Positions 24,604 to 34,054 are shown, counted from the stretch's first letter. The stretch: 64,000 bases of DNA from Hyphomonadaceae bacterium (GCA_016714495.1 JADKDU010000003.1:310001-374000), one strand, 5' to 3'. Program-made: numbers and translations. Notes: generated from the sequence alone by a model not told the origin.

Positions 24604-25578
24604 CTAGAGCCAGCCTCTTAGTTGTTCGTCGCGCCAGAGATGGGCTGAGCCAATCAACGGCGCGGCCTCCGACACAATCAGATTGATCGGGATCGGCTTC
24701 ATCAACGCAGCCCGCGGGCCGCGCTTGTAAAAGCGGTCGAGCGCGGCGCGTTCCCTCAGCCACGGCTCCAGGCGTTGCGAGACACCGCCGGCGATGAACA
24801 CGCCTCCCGTGGCGTTCGATACAAGCGCCATATTGCCCATGGCGGTCATCACGGTGCGCGCCCGCAGCCGGCAGAATTCGAGCGAGACCGGGTTCCCCGC
24901 ATATGCGGCGTCGATTGTCTCGGCTTGGCTGAGCGGCGCGGGCTTCATGCCCATGACCCCGAACAACGCATCACGCGTGTCTTCATAGCCCACCCCGCCG
25001 GCCACCATTTCGTTAGACACGTAGCCATGCTGGCTGCGCAGCTTTTCGGCGAGTTTCCATTCGATATCGGTTTCGGGCGTGAAAGCCTGATGGCCGCCCT
25101 CCCCGCCGATCACGACCCAGCCCGCATCGACCCGGCGGAGTAAGCCAACGCCGAAGCCGGTGCCGGGACCGCCAATGGCGCACGAGCCTTTTGGGTCGCA
25201 CTCGCCGGGCGCGATCTGTCGAAGCTGATCGCCGGCAAGTTCCGGCGCCGACCGGGCCATGGCGATGAAGTCGTTCACCGCCACCAGCCTGTCGACGCTC
25301 AGGCGACGCCGAACGGCTGCAAGATCGACGGTCCAGCTACGGTTGAGAAGTTCGACGCGCGGGCCGCCCGTGACGCCAGCAAAGCCAAATGAGGCCCCTG
25401 CATAGTCTGGTTTCGTCTCCGCTAGATAGACGTCGAGTGCAGCTTCGAATGTCTCGAAGTCCGCACCAGCGCGCTTCCAGACGTCCGAAAGTGCAACCTC
25501 CCCGCCGCTGACGCGCGCCAGTGCAAAACGCACATTCGTGCCGCCGGCATCCCCGACCAATATTGCCCCGTCCTGCAT
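24604..25578 (-). CDS. glk: Glucokinase
   Basis: 324 aa from ATG 25578 (MQDGAILVGDAGGTN); earlier in-frame starts give non-conserved sequence. Phosphorylates glucose with ATP. Bacterial Glk family rather than ROK: ATP-binding GDAGGTNVRFAL at 9-20, VNDF-x-A with the sugar-binding Asp, GPGTGFGVGLL and GGEGGH, and VFIAGGVSQRL near the end. Divergent from the Kef-type antiporter, which is a separate unit. Confidence 0.93.
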   Translation of the reverse strand: MQDGAILVGDAGGTNVRFALARVSGGEVALSDVWKRAGADFETFEAALDVYLAETKPDYAGASFGFAGVTGGPRVELLNRSWTVDLAAVRRRLSVDRLVAVNDFIAMARSAPELAGDQLRQIAPGECDPKGSCAIGGPGTGFGVGLLRRVDAGWVVIGGEGGHQAFTPETDIEWKLAEKLRSQHGYVSNEMVAGGVGYEDTRDALFGVMGMKPAPLSQAETIDAAYAGNPVSLEFCRLRARTVMTAMGNMALVSNATGGVFIAGGVSQRLEPWLRERAALDRFYKRGPRAALMKPIPINLIVSEAAPLIGSAHLWRDEQLRGWL

Positions 25579-25715
25579 ACATGACCTTAAGCTGCCCATC
25601 GCGTCAGCCGCAACGCTGTCTTCCACGCTATCAGTGGACGGATTTCCTTGCATTTTGTCTTGCCGTTTTGGCAGGGTGTTCGCGATCCCCTCCACCGAAA
25701 GGAACCCCCTGCACG

Positions 25716-27380
25716 ATGCCCCATGCCACGCCGCTGATCTCGCTTCTCACCATCGGCCTGGGGTTCGCCTTCGTGTTCGGTATGATTGCCACGCGGCTAA
25801 AGCTGTCGCCGCTGGTGGGCTATCTGGTCGCAGGCGTTGTGATCGGGCCATTTACACCGGGATTTGTCGGCGACCCGCATCTTGCGGGCGAACTCGCCGA
25901 GATCGGCGTGATCCTCCTCATGTTCGGCGTCGGCCTGCACTTCTCGCTGAAAGACCTGCTCTCCGTGCGCGCGATCGCCATTCCGGGCGCTCTGGCGCAG
26001 ATCGGCGCGGCGACCCTGCTCGGTCTGGGCATGGGCACGCTGATGGGATGGACCGTCGAAGCCGGCATCGTCTTTGGCCTTGCCCTGTCTGTCGCCTCGA
26101 CCGTCGTGCTGTTGCGTGCGCTGCAGGAGCGGCGCGTGGTGCAGACCGACAAGGGCCGCATCGCGGTTGGATGGCTGATCGTTGAAGACCTCGCCATGGT
26201 TCTGGCGCTAGTGCTGTTGCCGACATGGGCCGGCATACGCGAGCAGATGGCGGAGGCTGGCGGCTTCACCTGGGCGCAGGCGCAGGAGATCACGATTGCG
26301 GTGCTGCTCACGCTCGGCAAGGTCGGCGCGTTCATCGTGATCATGCTGGTCATCGGCAAGCGAGCGATCCCCTGGCTGCTGCATCGCGTATTGCATCTGG
26401 GATCTCGCGAACTGTTCAGGCTATCGGTTCTGGCAATTGCACTCGGCGTGGCGCTGGGCGCGTCCGAACTGTTCGGCGTGTCCTTCGCGCTTGGCGCCTT
26501 CTTCGCCGGCATGATCATGGGCGAAAGCGAGCTGTCGCATCAGGCGGCGAACGAGACGCTGCCGCTGCGAGATGCGTTCGCCGTGCTGTTCTTCGTCTCA
26601 GTCGGCATGCTGTTCGACCCTCTAACGCTGGTGAACAACCCTTGGCCGCTGCTCGGCGCACTAGCGATTGTGGTCGTGGGCAAGTCACTGGCGGCGCTGC
26701 TGATCATGGGCGCGTTCAAGCAGAAGCGCGAGAATTCTGCTCTGATCGCGGCAAGCCTCGCGCAGATCGGCGAGTTCTCCTTCATTCTCGCCGGCCTCGG
26801 CGTAGGCTTGGGCCTGCTGCCGGAAGAAGCGCGCGACCTGATCCTTGGTGCGGCTATCCTGTCGATCGTTCTGAACCCGCTGGTCTTCCTCGTCGCCGAC
26901 CGCTTCACGCCAAAGGCAGCGCCAGTGGAAGCAGAGCCCGTGAGGGCTGGCTCGCCCGGCCGCGCGATCATCGTGGGCTATGGCCGCGTGGGCTCGCGCC
27001 TCGGCAAGGCGCTGGGCGCGGCGCGCGTCGACTATTCTGTCATCGAGGACCGACAGGAACTCGTCGAAAAACTTCACGAGCAGGGCCTCCCGGCTGTCGC
27101 GGGCAATGGCGTGTCGATCGAGACGCTTAAAGCGGCCGCTGTGGAATCAGCTCAGCTTATCTACATCACCGTGCCGGATGGCTTCGAGGCTGGACGCATT
27201 GTGGAGATCGCGCGGCAGCTGAACCCCGGCATCCGGATCTTCGCCCGTTCGCACAATGATGCGGAGATCGACCACCTGCGCAGCTTCGGCGCCGACGTCA
27301 TCATCTCGGGCGAGGAAGAAATCGCACAGGCGATGATCGATGCAACAGGTCTCGCCAAGCCCGTTGGCTCTGCAGTGTGA
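25716..27380 (+). CDS. Kef/YbaL-type monovalent cation:proton antiporter (CPA2) with TrkA-N domain
   Basis: 554 aa from ATG 25716, with GAAAGGA upstream. About twelve transmembrane segments over residues 5-395, including LKLSPLVGYLVAGVVIGP and the CPA2 half LLMFGVGLHFSLKDL. A cytoplasmic Rossmann TrkA-N domain starts near 414 (GRAIIVGYGRVGSRLG) and ends after VIISGEEEIAQAMI; it probably binds NAD(H). There is no separate KefF/KefG-like subunit. Substrate K+ or Na+ cannot be told. Confidence 0.92.
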   Translation: MPHATPLISLLTIGLGFAFVFGMIATRLKLSPLVGYLVAGVVIGPFTPGFVGDPHLAGELAEIGVILLMFGVGLHFSLKDLLSVRAIAIPGALAQIGAATLLGLGMGTLMGWTVEAGIVFGLALSVASTVVLLRALQERRVVQTDKGRIAVGWLIVEDLAMVLALVLLPTWAGIREQMAEAGGFTWAQAQEITIAVLLTLGKVGAFIVIMLVIGKRAIPWLLHRVLHLGSRELFRLSVLAIALGVALGASELFGVSFALGAFFAGMIMGESELSHQAANETLPLRDAFAVLFFVSVGMLFDPLTLVNNPWPLLGALAIVVVGKSLAALLIMGAFKQKRENSALIAASLAQIGEFSFILAGLGVGLGLLPEEARDLILGAAILSIVLNPLVFLVADRFTPKAAPVEAEPVRAGSPGRAIIVGYGRVGSRLGKALGAARVDYSVIEDRQELVEKLHEQGLPAVAGNGVSIETLKAAAVESAQLIYITVPDGFEAGRIVEIARQLNPGIRIFARSHNDAEIDHLRSFGADVIISGEEEIAQAMIDATGLAKPVGSAV

Positions 27381-27451
27381 CGGCGTCCGGATCGCTATAT
27401 CGTATCATTGTAATCGTTTGATTTTGAGAGCTGCGCAGCTTAGGGAGCGGC

Positions 27452-28396
27452 ATGGGTGATGATCACGCACACGCGCACGCCGGGCATGGCCACGACCATG
27501 CGCACGATCATTCACATGGCCATCATCACCATGGCGACGAGAAGAATGAGAGCCGGATCGGTATAGCCGCACTGCTGACCGGCGCGTTCATGGGTGTCGA
27601 GTTGGCCGGCGGACTTATCTCCGGATCGCTGGCGCTGATTGCCGACGCCGGCCACATGCTGTCGGACTTTGGCTCGCTGGCGTTGGCGTGGATCGGCTTC
27701 CGCATGGCGCGGCGTCCCGCGAACTCGCGGCGCACTTTCGGCTTCAGGCGCTTTCCGGTGCTAGCGGCGTTCGTAAACGGACTGACGCTGTTTGCGATCG
27801 TGGTGTGGATCATCGCCGAAGCGATCGGGCGGCTGAACAATCCGCATCCCATCGAACCCAACCTGATGCTGTGGGTCGCGGCTGCCGGCCTCGCCGTGAA
27901 TGTGGTTGCGTTCGCAGTCCTGCACGGCGCGGACCGAGACAATCTGAATGTGCGCGGCGCCCTGCTCCATGTCGCGGGCGACCTGCTGGGATCGATCGCC
28001 GCGATTGTGGGGGCGATCATGATCATGAACACGGGCTGGCTCCAGATCGATCCAATCCTGTCGGCGCTGGTGTCGCTGATCATCTTGCGTTCCGCCTGGT
28101 CGCTGACCTTCGAGAGCGCGCATATCCTGCTCGAGGGCGCGCCGCACAACATGGATCTAGACAAGGTGACTCACGACCTCGAACACGTCGAGGGCGTGGT
28201 CGATATCCACCATGCACACCTGTGGTCGCTGGATGGACGACGGTCGATGATGACGATGCACGCGCGCATTCGCGAAGATGCTGCGGGGCCGGCTGTGGTC
28301 GCCCGCATCAAGGCGCGACTGCACGACACCCACGGCATCGACCACGCGACAATCGAGATCGAAAGCGAAGACTGCGCAGACGCCGAATGCGCCTAA
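27452..28396 (+). CDS. Cation diffusion facilitator (CzcD/ZitB-like) metal exporter
   Basis: 314 aa with GGGAG in front. The His-rich N-terminus (HAHAHAGHGHDHAHDHSHGH, 5-24) is typical of zinc/cobalt exporters. Six transmembrane segments follow. The metal sites appear as SLALIADAGHMLSDF in helix 2 (His, Asp) and LLHVAGDLLGS in helix 5. A C-terminal cytoplasmic domain (VEGVVDIHHAHLWSLDG, HGIDHATIEIE) completes it. Probably exports Zn2+, Co2+ or Cd2+ for protons. Its stop codon overlaps the convergent glycosyltransferase stop. Confidence 0.93.
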   Translation: MGDDHAHAHAGHGHDHAHDHSHGHHHHGDEKNESRIGIAALLTGAFMGVELAGGLISGSLALIADAGHMLSDFGSLALAWIGFRMARRPANSRRTFGFRRFPVLAAFVNGLTLFAIVVWIIAEAIGRLNNPHPIEPNLMLWVAAAGLAVNVVAFAVLHGADRDNLNVRGALLHVAGDLLGSIAAIVGAIMIMNTGWLQIDPILSALVSLIILRSAWSLTFESAHILLEGAPHNMDLDKVTHDLEHVEGVVDIHHAHLWSLDGRRSMMTMHARIREDAAGPAVVARIKARLHDTHGIDHATIEIESEDCADAECA

Positions 28397-29346
28397 GCAG
28401 CAAGGACGGCTTGCGCCTCGGCCGCGCGTTCTGATTTCGTAAGTTTCGCGGCGCCGTAGAAACGCGGTTTGATCGCGGGGAACCACAACACCTTGCCGAG
28501 GCCTTCGACGAAACGGCGATAGGCAAAGGCGCGGCCTTCCGTCTTGGCGAGAAAGCAGCCGAACGCCACTGCGCCGTAAACCACGGTCTGGCCGGCGCCT
28601 ATGGCCATCCAAAAAGCGATGGCGGAAAGATCGCGCTTGGGCCCGGTCCATGCTTTCGTCGCAGGGCCTTGCCCATAGGCGAAGGCGCGGCGCAACGTGT
28701 AGGCGAGCGTCACGCGCGAGGGCTCAGGCGTTTCCCAGACGAATGCGTTGGGCGCCCAGGCAAAGCGGGCGCCGGCGGCTTCCATGGCCTGGAACAGGAG
28801 ATCGTCCTCACCACCGATCTCGTTGCGCTCGATCGAGAATGGCTCCGCGGACGGAAGCGCACTGCGGCGAACAAGGCTGCATCCGCAGCCATAGAAGATG
28901 TCGATGACGCCCTCAGCGTGATCGGGTTCGCGCGCAAAGAAGGCGCTGAAATACGCCTCATGAGCGCGCGGCTTCGCTGCTAGCTTCGTTCGCACTGGCC
29001 CAAACACAACATCGGCCCGTCCCTCACGCTGCACACGCAGCAGCTCGGTCAACCAGTCCGAGGGCGCAATCTCGTCATCATCGAGGAAAGCGATGATCTC
29101 TCCCCGCGCCGCTCGCAGACCGGCATTTCGCGCATTGGCGATGCCGGCGCACGGTTCGTGAATCACAACGACGCGCTGGTCGCTAAGCGCCCGCAGCGGT
29201 TCAAGCGCTGAGCCTGCAGGGTCATTGTCGACCAGCACCAGTTCGAATGACGCATCGCACGCCTGCGCCAACGCGGAGCGCGCAGCTTCAATCGCGCGGT
29301 CGGGGCGGCGAAAGGTCGGGATGATAATCGAGACAGTTGGGCTCAT
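28393..29346 (-). CDS. Glycosyltransferase family 2
   Basis: 317 aa. GT-A fold: VSIIIPTFRRPDRAIEA at the start, ELVLVDNDPAG, NARNAGLRAARGEIIAFLDDDE with the metal-binding DDD, and GGEDDLLF as the catalytic-base region. C-terminal hydrophobic stretch (LSAIAFWMAIGAGQTVVYGAVAF), probably a membrane anchor. It transfers an activated sugar to an unknown acceptor, perhaps the same surface polysaccharide as the dehydratase at 16-18 kb, but nothing here links them. Confidence 0.88.
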   Translation of the reverse strand: MSPTVSIIIPTFRRPDRAIEAARSALAQACDASFELVLVDNDPAGSALEPLRALSDQRVVVIHEPCAGIANARNAGLRAARGEIIAFLDDDEIAPSDWLTELLRVQREGRADVVFGPVRTKLAAKPRAHEAYFSAFFAREPDHAEGVIDIFYGCGCSLVRRSALPSAEPFSIERNEIGGEDDLLFQAMEAAGARFAWAPNAFVWETPEPSRVTLAYTLRRAFAYGQGPATKAWTGPKRDLSAIAFWMAIGAGQTVVYGAVAFGCFLAKTEGRAFAYRRFVEGLGKVLWFPAIKPRFYGAAKLTKSERAAEAQAVLAA

Positions 29347-29458
29347 GGGAGCCGTACGTTACGCGAGGCAGGTTGCGGCCACGTTTACATGCCGCAAGTG
29401 CGTTGAAATGTCCCGACTTTCACTTCGCACTGCACGGTCTGACGCGGTTCAGAGCAGC

Positions 29459-29983
29459 CTACGAAGTCGGCCGCTGGATCTGGCCAGCCAGGTTTTGCGA
29501 CACCTGCCGCGCATCGAAGGCATTTGGATCACCACCCTTCTGCCCGCGGCTCATCACCACCTCGGCGTAGGCCTCGTAGCGCGTAACCTGTTCAAACGTC
29601 TGCGGCGTCCAGAACGGGTCCCAGGTGCGGACCCAGCCATAGCGCGGGACGAAATAGGCGTAGGACATGTGCGAGCCCATGAACCCGCCCGACGAGCGGA
29701 TGCGGCTGTCCTTGTCCGTGTCACGATTGACGATGGTGAAGGTGTCGTAGCCGTTCTGCAGCGTCAGCTCGGCGGCGCGGTAGAGCATGTAATTCTCGAC
29801 CGTCTCGCGTTCGGTCAGCGAATTGCCTTTAAACGAGATGCGGTAGCGGTCGTTCTCGATCCGCGACTCCGTGTAACCGCCATCATAACGCCCGCCCGGC
29901 TGATAAGGCGTTGGGCCGGTCTGGCACGCGGCCAGACCTAGTGTGGTGGTGATCGCTGCAGCAGCGAAAAGCATGCGCAACAT
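29459..29983 (-). CDS. CC0125/CC1285-like lipoprotein
   Basis: 174 aa from ATG 29983, directly behind a strong GGAGG. Signal peptide with lipobox LGLAAC (Cys20). Mature protein: RYRISFKGNSLTERETVENYMLYRAAELTLQNGYDTFTIVNRDTDK, the pattern of the CC0125/CC1285 lipoprotein family of Caulobacter, then a Tyr/Trp-rich half (YFVPRYGWVRTWDPFW). Function unknown. Transcribed towards the glycosyltransferase, 112 nt apart. Confidence 0.8.
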   Translation of the reverse strand: MLRMLFAAAAITTTLGLAACQTGPTPYQPGGRYDGGYTESRIENDRYRISFKGNSLTERETVENYMLYRAAELTLQNGYDTFTIVNRDTDKDSRIRSSGGFMGSHMSYAYFVPRYGWVRTWDPFWTPQTFEQVTRYEAYAEVVMSRGQKGGDPNAFDARQVSQNLAGQIQRPTS

Positions 29984-30136
29984 GAGTTTGCCTCCTAAAC
30001 GGGCGAATTCCTGCAGACTCTCACATAGTAAGTACAAGATGAACGCCAATAGAACGCGGCCGGTCCACCGCAGGAGAAACGACCTTGATCAAGTTTACGC
30101 AATGTCGCCCCCGCCAGATCAGGCGCAAGCCGGCCT

Positions 30137-31567
30137 TCAGGCAGTTGCAAACCCGAACACGGATTTGGTTTCGAGGAACTCGTGGATGCCTTCGACGCCC
30201 CATTCGCGGCCATTGCCGGACTGCTTGTAACCGCCGAAGGGCATGGTCTGGTCCGAGCCTTGGCCATTGAGGTGGACCATGCCGGTGCGCAGCTGGCGGG
30301 CGATCTTCTGGGCGTGCTCCTGCTCGCCCTGCACATAGCCTGAGAGGCCATAGACCGTGTCATTCGCCATGGCGATCGCCTGCTCCTCGCTATCATAGGG
30401 CAGGATGCAGAGCACTGGCCCGAAAATCTCCTCGACCGCGATCGTCATATCGTTGCGCACGTCGGCGAAGACGGTGGGCTTCACATAATAGCCGCGATTG
30501 AGGCCGTCGGGACGGCCCAGACCGCCCGTAACAAGCGTCGCGCCTTCTTCGATGCCGGTCTTGATGAGGCCCTGGATCTTGTTCCACTGGGTCTCGGAGA
30601 CGACGGGGCCGATGGCGCCTTTCTCGGCGGTCGCCGGATCCTGCACCTTCACGGCCTCAGCGGTCGCCTTGGCGATGGCCTTGGCTTCTTCATTCTTGGC
30701 GCGCGGCACGAACATGCGCGAGGGCGCGTTGCAGCTCTGGCCCGTGTTGGTCATCATCTGCATGACGCCCTGCTTTACCGCCTTTTGCAGGTCCGCGTCA
30801 TCGAGCACGATGTTGGCTGACTTGCCGCCGAGTTCCTGGGCGACGCGCTTGACCGTCGGCGCCGCAGCTTGCGCAACCAGAACGCCCGCGCGGGTCGAAC
30901 CGGTGAAGGACACCATGTCGACATCCGGGTGAGCCGACAGGGCCGCGCCCACGCCCGGACCGTCGCCATTGACGAGGTTGAACACGCCTTTCGGCACGCC
31001 TGCTTCGTGGAGGATTTCAGCGAAGATGATCGCATCAATAGGCGCAACTTCAGATGGTTTCAGAACCATTGTGCAACCGGCCGCGATCGCGGGCGCGACC
31101 TTGCAGGCGATCTGGTTCTGCGGCCAGTTCCACGGCGTGATGAAGCCGCACACGCCGATCGGCTCCTTGCGGATCAGGTGCTTGCCGCGACGCTCCTCGA
31201 ACTCGAAGGTGCGCAGATAATTGGCCGCCTGCGTCAGATGGCCGATCGCTGACGGGGCGTGTGCGCCCTGGGCCAGCCACAGCGGCGCGCCCATCTCCTC
31301 GGAGATGGCGCCCGCCACCTCGCCCATGCGCCTCTTGTAGACCGCGATGATCTTGTCGAGCAGGTCGGCGCGATACTCTTTCGTGGTTGCGGCAAAGGCC
31401 GGGAAGGCGGCCTTTGCGGCTGCGACAGCCTTGTCCACATCCGCCTTCGAGCCGATCGAAATGCGGGCGTAGGCCTCCTCATTGGCCGGGTTCTGCACCT
31501 CCAGGGCGCGCGGCGTCACCGGATCAACCCACTCGCCATTGATGTAGAATTTCAGGTAGTCGCGCAT
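30137..31567 (-). CDS. NAD(P)-dependent aldehyde dehydrogenase family protein
   Basis: 476 aa with GAGGAG before the ATG. Complete ALDH fold: TPWNWPQNQIACKVAPAIAAG, VLKPSEVAP, FTGSTRAG for the cofactor, catalytic Glu in QELGGKS, catalytic Cys in NTGQSCNAPSR (near residue 279), and EEIFGPVL. It oxidises an aldehyde to the acid. The substrate is not evident; it resembles the broad-specificity aldehyde dehydrogenases common in this class. Single-gene unit. Confidence 0.92.
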   Translation of the reverse strand: MRDYLKFYINGEWVDPVTPRALEVQNPANEEAYARISIGSKADVDKAVAAAKAAFPAFAATTKEYRADLLDKIIAVYKRRMGEVAGAISEEMGAPLWLAQGAHAPSAIGHLTQAANYLRTFEFEERRGKHLIRKEPIGVCGFITPWNWPQNQIACKVAPAIAAGCTMVLKPSEVAPIDAIIFAEILHEAGVPKGVFNLVNGDGPGVGAALSAHPDVDMVSFTGSTRAGVLVAQAAAPTVKRVAQELGGKSANIVLDDADLQKAVKQGVMQMMTNTGQSCNAPSRMFVPRAKNEEAKAIAKATAEAVKVQDPATAEKGAIGPVVSETQWNKIQGLIKTGIEEGATLVTGGLGRPDGLNRGYYVKPTVFADVRNDMTIAVEEIFGPVLCILPYDSEEQAIAMANDTVYGLSGYVQGEQEHAQKIARQLRTGMVHLNGQGSDQTMPFGGYKQSGNGREWGVEGIHEFLETKSVFGFATA

Positions 31568-31744
31568 GGGGGTCTCCTCGGCATCGCAGCGGTAGGGCGC
31601 TGGTGACTAGATAGTCCAGGTTTGCAGGCTTTGTGAGTCCCCCCAAAAGGCGGGTTTGGATTAGGCGCCCTGCCTCATTGCCATGGAGATTGGCCTCCGG
31701 CACTGTCACGGTTAGGAGGAGGTTCCGCAGAGGCGGGGACCTTG

Positions 31745-32218
31745 ATGATGCAACGTACAGGACTCGCCCTACTGGCCGCACTGGCGTGCCTGCCCGGCGC
31801 CGCCAATAGCCAGGAAGCACTGGCAAGCGAATACGGCTACAAGCTCGCTGGCAAGACCGAAGGGGCGACCTACTTCCTTTCCGGAATCCGGAGAGGGGCA
31901 GAACCTGATTCCGTCGAAGCGTGGATATGGACGATGCTGCCCGAACCCACAGGCGCGGGCAGCGAGGTGCACGACGCCGTAGCGCAGCGCTCGGTCTTGC
32001 GCTGCGAGGGACGGTCGATCGAAGCGCTGAAAACCGAGAACTATCTCAACGGCGCACTGACGGGGGCAGCCGATATCCCGCCGCAAACTCCTATCAATGT
32101 ACGCAATACGCCCATGGAAGCGGCGTGGAAGGTCGCGTGCGATACGGGCGTTCGCTACAGCGTCGAGACCGTCGCGGACCTCTCGGCTGCCTATGCCATC
32201 GCGAGAAAACCCGGGTGA
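31745..32218 (+). CDS. Hypothetical exported protein
   Basis: 157 aa from ATG 31745 (TTG 31742 and ATG 31748 are adjacent alternatives; AGAGGCGGGG upstream). Signal peptide MMQRTGLALLAALACLPGAANS. The mature part has two cysteines (VLRCEGRS and WKVACDTG) that could form a disulfide. No family recognised. Convergent with the following gene. Confidence 0.65.
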   Translation: MMQRTGLALLAALACLPGAANSQEALASEYGYKLAGKTEGATYFLSGIRRGAEPDSVEAWIWTMLPEPTGAGSEVHDAVAQRSVLRCEGRSIEALKTENYLNGALTGAADIPPQTPINVRNTPMEAAWKVACDTGVRYSVETVADLSAAYAIARKPG

Positions 32219-32224
32219 GGCGGC

Positions 32225-32587
32225 TCAGAACAGCGGCGATTCGGGCTGTTCGACCCGCTTGAACGTGATGCGGCCGACTTCGTTGAGCATGGTGTTCTTG
32301 TCGACGAAGGAGCGGACCGTGGTCGACAGCGGCTGCCCGTTCTCGTCGATCGTGAACAGCTTGAAGCGCTGCCTGTCGACGGTCTCGACCCGGTAGCGAC
32401 CCGTCTGCGTCACCGGATCGGTCGGCACGCCGCGGATCTCCATCCGGTTCCGCGTCAGGTAGGAGCCGTCCGTGTTGAACACGGCGGTGATCTCGCCCTT
32501 CACATCGCCAGATGAGGTGTCGGCGCGCCATTCGCCGACAAGCGTGCGCGAGAAATTGCCCGGTTTTGGTTTGCTGCTGAACAACAT
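32225..32587 (-). CDS. Hypothetical cytoplasmic protein
   Basis: 120 aa without signal peptide or membrane segment. Strand-rich pattern: LVGEWRADTSSGDVKGEITAVFN, GSYLTRNRMEIRG, TGRYRVETVDRQRFKLFTID. This resembles small lipocalin-like stand-alone proteins of unknown function. Divergent from the exported protein gene at 32750. Confidence 0.6.
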   Translation of the reverse strand: MLFSSKPKPGNFSRTLVGEWRADTSSGDVKGEITAVFNTDGSYLTRNRMEIRGVPTDPVTQTGRYRVETVDRQRFKLFTIDENGQPLSTTVRSFVDKNTMLNEVGRITFKRVEQPESPLF

Positions 32588-32749
32588 CGTCCCGGAGTCC
32601 CTTCAGAAAGCATGCCAGCACAGGCCAAGCCACGCGCCAACCGCTTGAGTCAGTTGCCCCCGGGATATGGCCCCCGGTGAGAAACCGCCCTACGCGCCGA
32701 TCGTATCGCATGGCATGGTTACTTTCCGGTTGAATCTTACGGAACTTCC

Positions 32750-33238
32750 ATGAATCGGCTGATCGCTCTGACCCTGTTGCTCGCCTGCCCTGCCGCGGAG
32801 GCCCAGCAGGATGGCCTTGTCGAAGGCGCAAAGCTGGCCGAGGCCTTCAACCAGGCCGACCTTGATACGCTTGGACAATGCCAGGCGCGGATCGAAGGCG
32901 GCATCCGGCTCCATGACGAATTCGTCGAATGGCTGGGCGCCAACGGTCAGCCTGGCGCCGCCGATGCGGCGCGCCTTCTCAAGGAAAGGGGCGGGCCGCT
33001 CGCCCAGACCCTCTCGACTGTCCGGCGCACGGCTGCACAGGGCGAGGGGCTCAGCCTTGCCGCGTCAGACGCCGCCCATGCCGCCATGATGGAAACGTTC
33101 ACGCGTCATCCCGGAGAAGATGAGCGAGCCGCCTATGCGCGCTGGCAACCTCAGACAAAGCTGTCGCCGGACTGCGCGCCAGCGCTAAAACGGGCGCGCT
33201 GGAAGATCTCATTTGACCATCTTCCGGAGGTCGGATGA
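32750..33238 (+). CDS. Hypothetical exported protein
   Basis: 162 aa. Signal peptide MNRLIALTLLLACPAAEAQ, cleavage after AEA. The mature region is mostly helical (LVEGAKLAEAFNQADLDTLGQCQARI) with two cysteines. No family recognised. Its stop overlaps the ATG of the decayed GFA gene (ATGA), so the two were once translationally coupled. Confidence 0.65.
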   Translation: MNRLIALTLLLACPAAEAQQDGLVEGAKLAEAFNQADLDTLGQCQARIEGGIRLHDEFVEWLGANGQPGAADAARLLKERGGPLAQTLSTVRRTAAQGEGLSLAASDAAHAAMMETFTRHPGEDERAAYARWQPQTKLSPDCAPALKRARWKISFDHLPEVG

Positions 33239-33590
33239 TGGCGATCACCGGCGGGCGCCGGTGCGGCGCTGTTCGTTACGCCATGCATGGGGACAAGGTG
33301 GAATAGACGATAGGCGAGCCCGCTTTCTTCGCCTCCTCCAACATCGCCACGCGCGGCCTCCGCCGCGCATGCGGGACGCCGCTGACCTCGCCTCCAACAC
33401 GCCGGACGCCTGCATCTGCGTCACCATCGGTTCGCTGGATGATCCCGAACTTGCGGGCATCGAAGTGCAGTACGGTCTGGAATCGAGAATCAGCTATGTG
33501 GAATTCTGCCAAGACATTCCCGGCGAGGTCACAGGCGAAGGCCCGGCAGAGCAGGCGTCCTTTTCCGGCATGACCAGCAAACAATCCTAG
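33235..33590 (+). pseudogene. Decayed GFA (glutathione-dependent formaldehyde-activating) family gene
   Basis: Recognisable GFA/CENP-V-type pieces in broken frames. The start MMAITGGRRCGAVRYAMHGD matches the family GGCRCGAVRY with the first Cys now Arg, and runs into TAG at 33304. In the same frame, GEPAFFASSNIATRGLRRACGTPLT matches the family block with a second zinc Cys. One base then appears lost near 33384, and the rest (ASNTPDACICVTIGSLDDPE onward) is read in another frame to TAG 33588. The central Cys-rich loop (about 45 codons) between the first two pieces is missing. A recent pseudogene; its stop overlaps the GreA/GreB-like stop on the other strand. Confidence 0.75.
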
Positions 33591-34054
33591 ATCGAGATCG
33601 CGACGATCCTGGCTTCCGTGGCGCCCGCTTCGATCTCTTCTCCCACGCCCTTCCCCATCATCTCTCGCGCAAGCGGCGAGACCCATGACAGAAGACCGCG
33701 CGTGGGATCGGCTTCATCCTCGCCGACAATCCGGAAGCTCGACCGCCAGCCATCTTCACGCAGTATGTTCACGGCCGAACCAAAAACCACTTCGTCCGCC
33801 CCCGCGGGCGGAGATTGCACCTGCGCGCTGTTCCGCCGTGCGGTCCAGTAGCGAAGTTCACGCGCCGCGCGAGCTGCGGCTTCCCTGTCCCCGGCAGCCA
33901 GCCCTTCCGCATGCGCCTCGCTGTGGCGAGTGATCTCGGCGTCAATCAGGACAAGACCTTGCGCCGTCACGAGGTTCGGGAAGGACGAAATCTCGCGCTC
34001 CGGCAGATCCAGCACGCCATCGTCGTCCGATTCCTTCGTGAAAGCCTTGCTCAT
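33587..34054 (-). CDS. GreA/GreB-family transcription elongation factor-like protein
   Basis: 155 aa from ATG 34054; a longer reading to 34156 adds non-conserved residues. The N-terminal helical region (TAQGLVLIDAEITRHSEAHAEGL, REAAARAARELRYWTARRNSAQVQ) resembles the coiled-coil finger. The C-terminal FKBP-like domain is EVVFGSAVNILREDGWRSSFRIVGEDEAD, LLSWVSPLAREMMGKGVGEEI. Such factors rescue backtracked RNA polymerase; related proteins regulate nucleoside diphosphate kinase. Which subtype cannot be settled here. Confidence 0.8.
   Translation of the reverse strand: MSKAFTKESDDDGVLDLPEREISSFPNLVTAQGLVLIDAEITRHSEAHAEGLAAGDREAAARAARELRYWTARRNSAQVQSPPAGADEVVFGSAVNILREDGWRSSFRIVGEDEADPTRGLLSWVSPLAREMMGKGVGEEIEAGATEARIVAISI

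Noticed and set aside
32094..32831. Overlapping minus-strand frame of 245 codons across two genes
   Set aside because: Arg-rich and inconsistent with the exported and cytoplasmic protein genes on either side.
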